Source: Rossellomorea vietnamensis
GTDB taxonomy: Bacteria > Bacillota > Bacilli > Bacillales > Bacillaceae_B
DNA length: 32,463 nt
Reading direction: 5' to 3'
NCBI RefSeq assembly: GCF_001305855.1
Contig: NZ_LIXZ01000027.1
Coordinates: 1-32,463, forward strand
This document shows positions 24,230 to 32,434 of this stretch, in pieces. Under the pieces are notes generated by a model. That model did no database searches. It worked only from the letters and a program-made list of their open reading frames with translations, and was not told the origin of the DNA. The position numbers and the translations under genes were made by a program. The number at the start of each line of letters is the position of its first letter. Positions within the stretch are counted from its first letter, which is position 1.

Positions 24230-24577
24230 ATGATAGGTTCAAATATAAGTACGATTCGAAAACGCAGAGGACTCACTTTATCCGAACTTGCAGATCGGGC
24301 AAATGTCTCTAAATCCTATCTGAGTAATTTAGAGAGGAACTTAAATAAGAATCCCTCTATTCAAGTAATAGAGAAAATCTCGACTGTATTAGACGTGGAT
24401 TTAACAACCATTCTTCAATTTAATTCACCTGAAGAAAACAGGGAACTCCTTGAGAGCGAATGGCTGGACTTTATAAATGAATTGAAGGATTCAGGAATTG
24501 AGAAAGAGCAATTACAACAATATAAAGCGGTGATTGAATTTATAAAGTGGCAGAATCATAAGGTTGAGGAAAAATAA
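24230..24577 (+). CDS. sinR: SinR-like biofilm master repressor
   Basis: SinR of B. subtilis represses eps and tapA operons by binding GTTCTYT sites. This 115-residue protein starts MIGSNISTIRKRRGLTLSEL and has the HTH recognition region SKSYLSNLERNLNKNPSIQ (27-45), which matches SinR (AKSYLSSIERNLQTNPSIQ) in nearly every position. The C-terminal half keeps the SinI/dimerisation helices (LLESEWLDFINELKDSGI, then KEQLQQY). B. subtilis SinR has 111 residues and sits beside sinI outside the eps operon. Here the gene lies inside it, downstream of epsN, and no sinI is adjacent. ATG has gagg 9 nt upstream. It could be SinR itself, a paralogue such as SlrR, or an EPS-specific duplicate. Confidence 0.85.
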   Translation: MIGSNISTIRKRRGLTLSELADRANVSKSYLSNLERNLNKNPSIQVIEKISTVLDVDLTTILQFNSPEENRELLESEWLDFINELKDSGIEKEQLQQYKAVIEFIKWQNHKVEEK

Positions 24578-24603
24578 TATGTTGGGAGGAGGAGAATACT
24601 CTG

Positions 24604-25335
24604 GTGAGCAATAATATACCTAATACGATTCACTATTGCTGGTTTGGAGGAAAGGAAAAGCCGGACATAGTAAAAAGATGTTTGGATAGTTGGAAAAAGC
24701 ACTTGCATGATTACGAAATAATTGAATGGAATGAAAGTAATTTTAACATTACTCAAAATGCATATGTAAAACAAGCTTATGATTCTAGAAAATATGCATT
24801 TGTCAGTGATTATGTAAGAGTGTATGCGCTGTACAATTACGGGGGGATATATTTAGATACAGATGTAGAAGTTTTTAAATCATTCGACGATCTATTACAC
24901 CATGAATCTTTCTGGGGGTTCGAGCAAGGCAACTTTGTTGCAACTAGCACAATTGGAGCAACAAAAGAGAACCCTTTAATCAAATTGTTTTTAGATTCAT
25001 ATGAATCAAGGACATTTATTAGAGATGACGGAAGTTTTGATGAGTTGACTAATGTAGCTACCGTAACAAGTATTTTAAAAGATATGGGACTGAAACGGGA
25101 CGGGAACTATCAAGAAATTAAAGATATAGGGGCATTTTATCCTCAATCTTTTTTTTCTCCCTACGATTACATCAATTGTAGATCTATGAAAAATGAAAAT
25201 ACGTATGCTATGCATCATTTTTATAAAAGCTGGTTACCGTTTAGGGCTAAAATTAAAAACAATGTTAAGAAATTAATTTCTAAAATTATAGGCGGAGATA
25301 GCGTTGAAAAACTAAGAAAGTTAACGTCTAACTAA
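24604..25335 (+). CDS. GT32-type capsular glycosyltransferase
   Basis: The protein of 243 residues begins with IPNTIHYCWFGGKEKPD and has SDYVRVYALYNYGGIYLDTD followed by VEV, the acceptor-side signature and DxD metal site (Asp85, Asp87) of the GT32/TcdA-TcdB-like sugar transferase group. It probably adds a hexose to the growing repeat unit in the cytoplasm. The start is GTG 24604 after a ggaggaggag site; spacing is long (about 12 nt), so the start is not certain. It opens the AT-rich accessory module after the SinR-like gene. Confidence 0.85.
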   Translation: MSNNIPNTIHYCWFGGKEKPDIVKRCLDSWKKHLHDYEIIEWNESNFNITQNAYVKQAYDSRKYAFVSDYVRVYALYNYGGIYLDTDVEVFKSFDDLLHHESFWGFEQGNFVATSTIGATKENPLIKLFLDSYESRTFIRDDGSFDELTNVATVTSILKDMGLKRDGNYQEIKDIGAFYPQSFFSPYDYINCRSMKNENTYAMHHFYKSWLPFRAKIKNNVKKLISKIIGGDSVEKLRKLTSN

Positions 25336-25352
25336 TTAGGTGGATGAAATTG

Positions 25353-26561
25353 ATGAAAAATGTACTGATTGCCTCCTTTGATATGGAGGTTGGTGGAGTT
25401 GAAAGAAGTTTAGTTAGCATGTTAAATAATTTTGATTATAAAAGTCACAAAATTGATTTAATGTTATATAGTCATACCGGCGATTTTTTAGATCAGCTTC
25501 CCAAAGAATCTAATCTTCTACCTGAGAACCCTGAGTATAAGAGTTTCAGGTTACCTATATTAGCATTGGTTAAAAACAGAAGAATAAGATTAGCAATGTC
25601 TAGGTTAATGGCTAAGTATAGGGCAAGCTTGCATAGAGCATCTGAAAATGGATATAGACAAATGCAGTATATGTGGAAGTATTCAATTTCTTACTTACCA
25701 AAGCTAGAAAAAGAATATGATGTAGCTATTAGTTATTTATGGCCACATTATTTTGTTGCAGAGAAAGTAAAAGCTAAAAAAAAGATAGCTTGGATCCACA
25801 CCGATTATTCTACGATAGACACAGATAAAGAAATTGATGTGTTAATGTGGGATAAGTTCAACTTTATCATTGCTGTATCAGATGAGTGTAAAGAAGCATT
25901 TGTTAAAAAATACCCATGTTTAGAAGAAAAGACTTTAGTAATTGAAAATATTAATTCTCCAGAAGTTATCACCTCATTGGCAGGAGAAAAAGTTGATAAC
26001 CCAATGATAAGAGACCCCAGGTTTAAAATAGTTACCATTGCTCGTTTGTCTCATGCAAAGGGGATTGATAACGCAGTCAAAGCTTTGAGAATGCTTATAG
26101 ATCAAGGCCATAAGAATATAGCGTGGTATGTTGTAGGTAATGGGGGTGATGAACAGAAAATTAAAAATCTAATAAAGAAGAATAAACTTGAAAATAATTT
26201 TTTCTTATTAGGAAAAAAAATAAATCCCTATCCTTATTTAATTGAAGCAGATATTTATGTCCAACCATCCAGATATGAAGGTAAGGCAGTTACCGTTACA
26301 GAAGCAAAAATTCTAGGTAAACCAATACTTGTAACTAATTTTCCAACCGCCAAGAGTCAGTTGAATAACGGAATTGAAGGTATAATATGTGATTTAAGCG
26401 TTGAGGGGATATCTAAAGGTATTTTAAGTATGTATGAAGATAAATTTAAAAGAGATAGTCTTAGAGAATATCTACTAATGCAAGATTATAGAAATAATAA
26501 AGAATTAGATAAATTGTATATTACTATTGATAAAAATTATAAAAAAGAATTAGGAACGTAA
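25353..26561 (+). CDS. GT4 glycosyltransferase, paralogue 1
   Basis: A GT-B enzyme of 402 residues, first of three related copies. It opens KNVLIASFDMEVGGVERSLV and has VAISYLWPHYFVAEKVKAKK and IAWIHTDYSTID in the N-terminal domain. The donor site is YVQPSRYEGKAVTVTEAKIL, with Glu in EGK and EAK. The other two copies share the layout YVQPSR(Y/F)EGK...EAKIL.KPI. I chose ATG 25353, 9 nt after aggtgg; ATG 25344 is too close to that site. It is cytoplasmic; substrate unknown. Confidence 0.85.
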   Translation: MKNVLIASFDMEVGGVERSLVSMLNNFDYKSHKIDLMLYSHTGDFLDQLPKESNLLPENPEYKSFRLPILALVKNRRIRLAMSRLMAKYRASLHRASENGYRQMQYMWKYSISYLPKLEKEYDVAISYLWPHYFVAEKVKAKKKIAWIHTDYSTIDTDKEIDVLMWDKFNFIIAVSDECKEAFVKKYPCLEEKTLVIENINSPEVITSLAGEKVDNPMIRDPRFKIVTIARLSHAKGIDNAVKALRMLIDQGHKNIAWYVVGNGGDEQKIKNLIKKNKLENNFFLLGKKINPYPYLIEADIYVQPSRYEGKAVTVTEAKILGKPILVTNFPTAKSQLNNGIEGIICDLSVEGISKGILSMYEDKFKRDSLREYLLMQDYRNNKELDKLYITIDKNYKKELGT

Positions 26562-26623
26562 TATACAAAATAGCGAGTAAAATTTTGCTAGAAATAAACA
26601 CAAAATAAAAAGGAGGAATAAAC

Positions 26624-27811
26624 TTGAATATATTAATGTTATTTCATGGGGGAAGTCAAAATAGAGGGTGTGAAGCAATTGTACGTTCATCGACATCATT
26701 AATAAAAGAAAATATTGAAGACTCAAAAGTATTTTTGGTCTCTGGGAAACCTGAAACGGATGAATGTATATCATGTCTGGACGGAATTTATAATGGAGTA
26801 GACACTCCATTGATTAAATATTCTTATAGTTGGATATTCTCTTCTCTTAAGGTCAAATTATTAAAGGACGAATCATTTGCTTTTGGGAAAATTCATAAAA
26901 ACATAATAAAACATATTAACAAGGCTGATGTATGTTTATCAATAGGTGGGGATAACTATTGTTATGGTGAACAACCAGGTTGGTATGAAATAGATAGGAG
27001 GATTAAAGCTCAAGGAAAGAAGTTAGTTTTATGGGGATGCTCTATTGGGGAAGAGGATTTATCTCAAAGAAAACTTGAAGACTTAAAACTATTTGATCTT
27101 ATTTTGGCACGTGAAACCCTTACATATAATCTATTAAAGAATAAAGGATTAACTAGTGTGAAGTTATGTGCAGATTCAGCATTTACAATGCAGAAAGAAG
27201 AATTACCTTTACCAAAGGGGTGGAAAAAAGGGAATACAATTGGAATAAATTATAGTCCTCTTGTTTGGAAAAGAAATAAAGAATCAAAGCAAGCCTTGAT
27301 CAACCTTATTGAATATATAATTACAGATACTGATATGACAATTGCTCTTACTCCCCATGTGATAGAAAATGGAAATAACGATTATGAAATACTTCTTTCT
27401 TTCTATGAATACTTCAAGCATACAGATAGAGTGATAATTTTACCCAATGATTTAAATGCAATGCAGTATAAAGGGTATATTGCTAGAATGAGATTCTTTA
27501 TTGGGGCAAGGACACATTCTACTATTGCAGCATACTCCAGTTGCGTTCCCACAATGGTGTTAGGATACAGCGTGAAATCTAGAGGGATATCTAAGGACAT
27601 TTTCGGGGAAGAAAAATTAGTATTAGGTATTGGGGAAATATCCGATAGTGACGTATTGCAAAACAAATTTAATGAATTAATGATTGAAGAAACTCAACTT
27701 AAAGAAAAACTAATTAAATCAATTCCGAATATTCAGATAATGTCTAATAAAGCAGTAGAATATTTAAATGAGGTATGCTATGAAAAAGAACCTTCTATTT
27801 GTTATTCCTAG
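26624..27811 (+). CDS. Polysaccharide pyruvyl transferase family protein
   Basis: The family moves pyruvate from PEP onto a sugar as a ketal, giving the polymer negative charge. The protein has 395 residues. It starts NILMLFHGGSQNRGCEAIVR and carries the family motifs LSIGGDNYCYG (~105-115) and GARTHSTIAAYSSCVPTMVL with GYSVKSRG near the C-terminus. The start codon is TTG 26624 with a strong aggagg site. B. subtilis eps also has pyruvyl transferases (EpsI, EpsO), but this one looks more like WcaK-type proteins. Its 3' end overlaps the next GT4 gene by 32 bp. Confidence 0.85.
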   Translation: MNILMLFHGGSQNRGCEAIVRSSTSLIKENIEDSKVFLVSGKPETDECISCLDGIYNGVDTPLIKYSYSWIFSSLKVKLLKDESFAFGKIHKNIIKHINKADVCLSIGGDNYCYGEQPGWYEIDRRIKAQGKKLVLWGCSIGEEDLSQRKLEDLKLFDLILARETLTYNLLKNKGLTSVKLCADSAFTMQKEELPLPKGWKKGNTIGINYSPLVWKRNKESKQALINLIEYIITDTDMTIALTPHVIENGNNDYEILLSFYEYFKHTDRVIILPNDLNAMQYKGYIARMRFFIGARTHSTIAAYSSCVPTMVLGYSVKSRGISKDIFGEEKLVLGIGEISDSDVLQNKFNELMIEETQLKEKLIKSIPNIQIMSNKAVEYLNEVCYEKEPSICYS

Positions 27812-28976
27812 TCTGGAAGTCGGTGGCGGAGAGAAAAGCCTTGTCAATTTATTGGCACAAATAGATTATGATTTATATAATGTGGATTTATTTCTCTTTA
27901 ATCATTCTGGATTGTTTCTTAAACTAGTGCCGCAATCAGTAAGAATTTTGGGTATGCAAAATAATTATCATGTATTTACACAATCCCTTATTAAGTCAAT
28001 ATGTTCTTTTATATTAAAAGGGAAGGTGAATATGGCATTTAATAGATTAATGTTTTCTACTAAAAATAGAATATTAAAAAATAAAGCAATTTCTGAACAA
28101 TATTCATGGCGGAATTTGAGCTCATCTCTGAATGGTTTAGAAAAACAATATGACCTTGCAATAGGATATCTTGAAAAGTCGTCAATTTATTTTGTAGTGG
28201 ATAAAGTAATAGCTAAGAAGAAAGTTGGATGGATCCATACTAATTATTCAAGTTCAGGAATGGATAGCAATTTTGATTACTCATTTTTTAAAAAATTAGA
28301 TACTATTGTAACTGTATCTGAGGAGTGTCGCAAATCAATTGAAGAAAACTTTAAAGAACTCGAAAAGAAAATTAGAGTTATAAAAAATATAGTATCACCA
28401 AATGTTATTAAAACACTTTCAAATGAGAAGATTTACATTGAAGATGAAACGAAAAACAAAAGTATAAATATTATAACGGTGGCAAGATTAAGCTATGAAA
28501 AAGGTTTAGATTTAGCAATAAGTGCCTGTGAAAAGTTAATAATTAACGGGTATAAAGTCCAATGGATGGTGTTGGGAGAAGGGAAAGAAAGGTCAAAGTT
28601 AGAAGAATTAATAAAAGCAAAAGGTCTAACTAAAAATTTCAAATTAATGGGCAATAAAGAAAACCCCTATCCTTTTATTAAAAATTCAGATATTTATGTA
28701 CAACCGTCTAGATATGAAGGCAAGTCAATTGCGCTAGATGAAGCTAAGATATTAAATAAACCAATAGTTACAACTAATTTTGAAACTGCTGTAGATCAGA
28801 TACTACATGAGGTCAATGGATTATTGGTGGATATAAGTGAACAAGGGTTATTTTCGGGAGTAGAGAGACTTTTAAACAATAAACAACTTAGAGATAAGTT
28901 TATATTTAATTTGTCAAAAGAAAAATTAGGTACTGAAGAAGAAATTTCTAAGTTATATGAACTCTTGGAGGATTGA
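27780..28976 (+). CDS. GT4 glycosyltransferase, paralogue 2
   Basis: The second of three related GT4 enzymes (398 residues). It starts MKKNLLFVIPSLEVGGGEKS, continues with YDLAIGYLEKSSIYFVVDKV, and has the donor site YVQPSRYEGKSIALDEAKIL. It is more like paralogue 3 (shared GYLEKS.IYF.VDKV, SGMDS/LGMDS and EGKSIA.DEAKILNKPI) than paralogue 1. ATG 27780 lies 6 nt after gagg; the frame is open further 5' but that part lies inside the pyruvyl transferase gene. It adds a sugar of unknown identity. Confidence 0.85.
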   Translation: MKKNLLFVIPSLEVGGGEKSLVNLLAQIDYDLYNVDLFLFNHSGLFLKLVPQSVRILGMQNNYHVFTQSLIKSICSFILKGKVNMAFNRLMFSTKNRILKNKAISEQYSWRNLSSSLNGLEKQYDLAIGYLEKSSIYFVVDKVIAKKKVGWIHTNYSSSGMDSNFDYSFFKKLDTIVTVSEECRKSIEENFKELEKKIRVIKNIVSPNVIKTLSNEKIYIEDETKNKSINIITVARLSYEKGLDLAISACEKLIINGYKVQWMVLGEGKERSKLEELIKAKGLTKNFKLMGNKENPYPFIKNSDIYVQPSRYEGKSIALDEAKILNKPIVTTNFETAVDQILHEVNGLLVDISEQGLFSGVERLLNNKQLRDKFIFNLSKEKLGTEEEISKLYELLED

Positions 28977-28981
28977 TCTAA

Positions 28982-30169
28982 ATGAAAAAAAACATCCTGT
29001 TCATTATGAATAACTTAAACTGTGGAGGTGCAGAAAAAGCTCTTATCTCCCTTTTAGAATCAATAGACTATAATGAGTATGATGTGGACTTGTTTTTATT
29101 TAAACATGAAGGGATATTCCTTGAAAGAATACCCAGCAGAGTATGCTTACTAGAAGAACCTAAAGAATATAGGTTCTTTGACATGTCGTTTAAACAAGCC
29201 ATCATAGATTCTTTGAAGAAAGGTAAATTTGACGTTGCTATTTTAAGAGTACTTGCAGGATATGTATTTAAAAAAGAGAAAAATGGAGTTTTATGCGAAC
29301 AAAAGGTATGGAAATATATATCTAAATCTTTAAGTAGGATCAATAAAAAGTATGAAGCAGCAGTAGGGTATCTTGAAAAGAGCCCTATTTATTTTTGTAT
29401 TGATAAGGTAGACGCAAAAAGGAAAATAGGATTTATACACAATGACTACAATAAACTTGGAATGGATTCAACAATTGATAATAAATATTTTAAGAAGTTA
29501 GATAAAATTATTACTGTTTCACAAGAGTGCGCCACTGTTTTAAGAAAAGAGTTTGAAATTTACAGCAATAAAATAGAGGTCATGCATAACATAATTTCTC
29601 CAAATATTATTAAAAAAATGTCTTATTTACATTCAGGTATTATGCAAGGAGGCATTAAAATAGTATCTGTTGGAAGGTTAACTCAACAAAAAGGATTTGA
29701 ATTAGCAATAGATGCATGCAAAACCTTAGTAGAAGAAGGGTACGATATAAAATGGTATGTAATTGGGGATGGTAATGAAAGAAGAAAAATAGAAAACTTA
29801 ATAGAAAAACATAATCTCCAAGAGCGTTTTATTTTGTTAGGAATTAAAGATAACCCTTATCCTTATATTAGAGAGTCTGATATTTATGTTCAGCCTTCAA
29901 GATTTGAAGGGAAATCGATTGCTATTGACGAAGCTAAGATTTTAAACAAACCCATCATAGTAACTAATTTCAGTACTGCAAAAGATCAAATTAATCACGA
30001 AGAGAACGGATTAATTGTAGGAATGAATGGTCCTTCAATTGTAGCAGGAATAAAAAGATTATGTAACGATGAAAGTTTAAGAAGTAGATTAATACACAAT
30101 TTATCACAAGCGGATCTTGGGACTGAATCAGAAATTCTTAAACTATATGAATTCATAGAAGCTGGATAG
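28982..30169 (+). CDS. GT4 glycosyltransferase, paralogue 3
   Basis: The third GT4 copy (395 residues), just 5 nt after paralogue 2. It starts MKKNILFIMNNLNCGGAEKA, and has YEAAVGYLEKSPIYFCIDKV, IGFIHNDYNKLGMDS and YVQPSRFEGKSIAIDEAKIL. Similarity to paralogue 2 runs over the full length, which indicates local gene duplication. Ribosome site ggagg lies about 8 nt before the ATG. As both keep the two donor-site glutamates, both are probably active, perhaps adding consecutive similar sugars. Confidence 0.86.
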   Translation: MKKNILFIMNNLNCGGAEKALISLLESIDYNEYDVDLFLFKHEGIFLERIPSRVCLLEEPKEYRFFDMSFKQAIIDSLKKGKFDVAILRVLAGYVFKKEKNGVLCEQKVWKYISKSLSRINKKYEAAVGYLEKSPIYFCIDKVDAKRKIGFIHNDYNKLGMDSTIDNKYFKKLDKIITVSQECATVLRKEFEIYSNKIEVMHNIISPNIIKKMSYLHSGIMQGGIKIVSVGRLTQQKGFELAIDACKTLVEEGYDIKWYVIGDGNERRKIENLIEKHNLQERFILLGIKDNPYPYIRESDIYVQPSRFEGKSIAIDEAKILNKPIIVTNFSTAKDQINHEENGLIVGMNGPSIVAGIKRLCNDESLRSRLIHNLSQADLGTESEILKLYEFIEAG

Positions 30170-30187
30170 AAAAGGGGGTATATTCTA

Positions 30188-31369
30188 ATGCCAATAACCA
30201 TAATTGTATTTTTATGTATATTTTTATTAATAGGTTTAATAGCTTTTTTTGATTTCTATCCTGTCTTGAAAGAATGGTTGGGGAGAATTTATATAGGGAG
30301 AATTAACGATAAAAGAAGATGGAATGATATGATTACTAGCATTGGTATTAGGTGGTTAAATAACACTCCAAAGATTAAGGTTACTGATAACAACAGGCTG
30401 GTAATTATTGAAATACTAAAACGTAATTATTCACATAGAGCAATTCAACATTGGCAAGAAGCTGCGATATTATTAGGATTAAATGAGTACTTTAAAAAAA
30501 GTGGTGATAAAAAAGTTATTCAAGAAATCAATGAATACCTTTTTTCAAAATTAGATAAAAGTGGTCAATGGATACACAAGCCCAATAATGTCGATGCTGC
30601 TATATTAGCATACGCAATCATGAAGTTAGATTTTATTGATTCAAATAATATTAAGAACGCTTTAGATTACACTTGGAGTATGATAAAAGAGCATATTGGT
30701 GAAGATGGGACAGTGCAATACAGAAGGGGGATGGAAAAAAACAGGTATGTAGATACCATTGGATTTATATGTCCATTTTTAATATGTTATGGCATCAAGT
30801 TTAAAAAAAGTGAGTGCATAGAATTAGCTATGAAGCAAATTCAGGAATTTGAACTACATGGAATGTTAGATCAAAGTAGTATACCTTTTCATGCTTACAA
30901 TATAGACAATAAAATTCCACTAGGGCTATATGGTTGGGGGAGAGGCATGGGTTGGTATGCGATTGGATTAATAGATTCATGGAGTGAGTTACCTAATAAT
31001 AATAAATATAAAAAAGCGTTGGAGGCCAGTGTAATTAAATTTGCTCGAGATGCAATAAAATTCCAACAGCCCAATGGGGGGTGGAATTGGGCTGCTCCAA
31101 GAGATGAAACTAGAGGAGATTCTTCAACAACGGCAACCCTAGCATGGTTTATGGCTAATGCATCTCATATTAAAGTCATTTCAAATGAATGTGCAGCAAG
31201 TACTGAAAAAGCATTAGATTATTTAAGGAGGGTCACTCGAAGGAACGGTGAAGTAGACTTTTCTCAAGGTGATACTAAAGATATAGGAGTATATTCTATG
31301 CACTTCAGTATTCTTCCATTCACTCAAGGGTTCAGCATAAGATGCATGAATTATATATTTAATGAATAG
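30188..31369 (+). CDS. Membrane-anchored GH88/GH105-like glycoside hydrolase
   Basis: The protein of 393 residues has one N-terminal membrane segment (residues 3-22, ITIIVFLCIFLLIGLIAFF), then an alpha/alpha six-hairpin domain. The motifs RYVDTIGF (Asp189), NNVDAAILAYAIM (Asp136), IPFHAYN (His235) and YGWGRGMGWYAIGLIDSW (249-266) resemble GH105/GH88 unsaturated uronyl hydrolases such as YteR, where two Asp residues are catalytic. PNGGWNWAAPRDETRGDSS follows. The anchor would place the enzyme outside or at the membrane surface. Hydrolases within EPS clusters often trim or release the polymer. The substrate is not readable; the assignment rests on fold-level motifs. Confidence 0.68.
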   Translation: MPITIIVFLCIFLLIGLIAFFDFYPVLKEWLGRIYIGRINDKRRWNDMITSIGIRWLNNTPKIKVTDNNRLVIIEILKRNYSHRAIQHWQEAAILLGLNEYFKKSGDKKVIQEINEYLFSKLDKSGQWIHKPNNVDAAILAYAIMKLDFIDSNNIKNALDYTWSMIKEHIGEDGTVQYRRGMEKNRYVDTIGFICPFLICYGIKFKKSECIELAMKQIQEFELHGMLDQSSIPFHAYNIDNKIPLGLYGWGRGMGWYAIGLIDSWSELPNNNKYKKALEASVIKFARDAIKFQQPNGGWNWAAPRDETRGDSSTTATLAWFMANASHIKVISNECAASTEKALDYLRRVTRRNGEVDFSQGDTKDIGVYSMHFSILPFTQGFSIRCMNYIFNE

Positions 31370-31399
31370 AAATTCTGGGAATACACGCACGGGGGTGAT

Positions 31400-32434
31400 A
31401 TTATCAGTCAATTAATAAGTTTTATAATTCCAGTATTTAATGGGGAAAGATATTTATCTAGATGTATTAATTCAATTCGTCAAAAAGCAAGTGAAAACAT
31501 CGAAATAATTTTAATTAATGATGGTTCTACTGATAATAGTGGAAAAATCTGTGATGAGTTTGCTAAAAAAGACGAAAGTATATCAGTTAAACATATACAA
31601 AATAGTGGAGTATCCATTGCAAGAAATATTGGAATTAGTATGTCGAGGGGATCATGGTTGTTTTTCTTAGACTGTGATGATTATATAGAACAGGATACAA
31701 TAGATATAATAAATAAATGTATATCAACAAATAATCAATATGACATGATATTGGGAAGTTTTAATTACGTAAGGAAGTACAGTATAGATTACATTGAAAA
31801 CAGATACTATTCTACTGAGGGGGTTAGTCTAGTACCAGAATATGGTTTGTGGAAAGTGAAAATTTTAATGGGATCATTTGTAGTAAAAAGAGCTGTAGTA
31901 ATAAACAATAAAATTTCATTTAATGAAAATACTTTATATGGGGAAGATGTTGAGTTTATTAATTATTGTTTGATTAACTCAAAAGAGGTAAAAGTAATTC
32001 CTAATCCATTTTTTAATTACAATATTCACGAAGAGTCTGCGATTGGGAAGGTCAATTTTAGAAGATTTGACTCCTTCGAGGCAAGGAGTAGAACCTTGAA
32101 TTATATAAGAGAAAGGCACCCAGAGAAACATAATATAGAACAGTTGTACACTCAAATTTTATTACCTGAAGCTATTATTGAGAATATAATTCTTCTTTGT
32201 AGAAACGGAAAAAATTTATATAAAATTAAAAAATTCTTATTGCAAAAAAATTATTACAGTATATTACAGTCAGCTGAAGATAGTGAATTCACTCCAGACT
32301 ATTTAAAAATAAAGATCAGAAAATTCTTAAAAAACGAGAGACTTATGTGGGTAGAATACTTTATAATTGATCTTTATTATAAATTTCGTGAAAACTTGGG
32401 TTTATTCAAAAGGAGGATTTTCGGGTGGAAATAA
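31400..32434 (+). CDS. GT2 glycosyltransferase with a non-canonical start codon
   Basis: The frame encodes an intact GT2 domain: ISQLISFIIPVFNGERYL, LINDGSTDNSGKI, NSGVSIARNIGI and the metal site FLDCDDYIEQD. The first ATG in frame is at 31640, inside the domain and after the DGS motif, so it cannot be the true start. Between the preceding stop (31367-31369) and 31640 there is no ATG, GTG or TTG in frame. A strong gggggtga site (31391-31398) lies just before ATT (31400) and ATC (31403). I list ATT 31400 as the start; ATC 31403 has better spacing. It may be a rare start or a recent start-codon mutation. The C-terminus is basic (FKRRIFGWK). Confidence 0.7.
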   Translation: MISQLISFIIPVFNGERYLSRCINSIRQKASENIEIILINDGSTDNSGKICDEFAKKDESISVKHIQNSGVSIARNIGISMSRGSWLFFLDCDDYIEQDTIDIINKCISTNNQYDMILGSFNYVRKYSIDYIENRYYSTEGVSLVPEYGLWKVKILMGSFVVKRAVVINNKISFNENTLYGEDVEFINYCLINSKEVKVIPNPFFNYNIHEESAIGKVNFRRFDSFEARSRTLNYIRERHPEKHNIEQLYTQILLPEAIIENIILLCRNGKNLYKIKKFLLQKNYYSILQSAEDSEFTPDYLKIKIRKFLKNERLMWVEYFIIDLYYKFRENLGLFKRRIFGWK

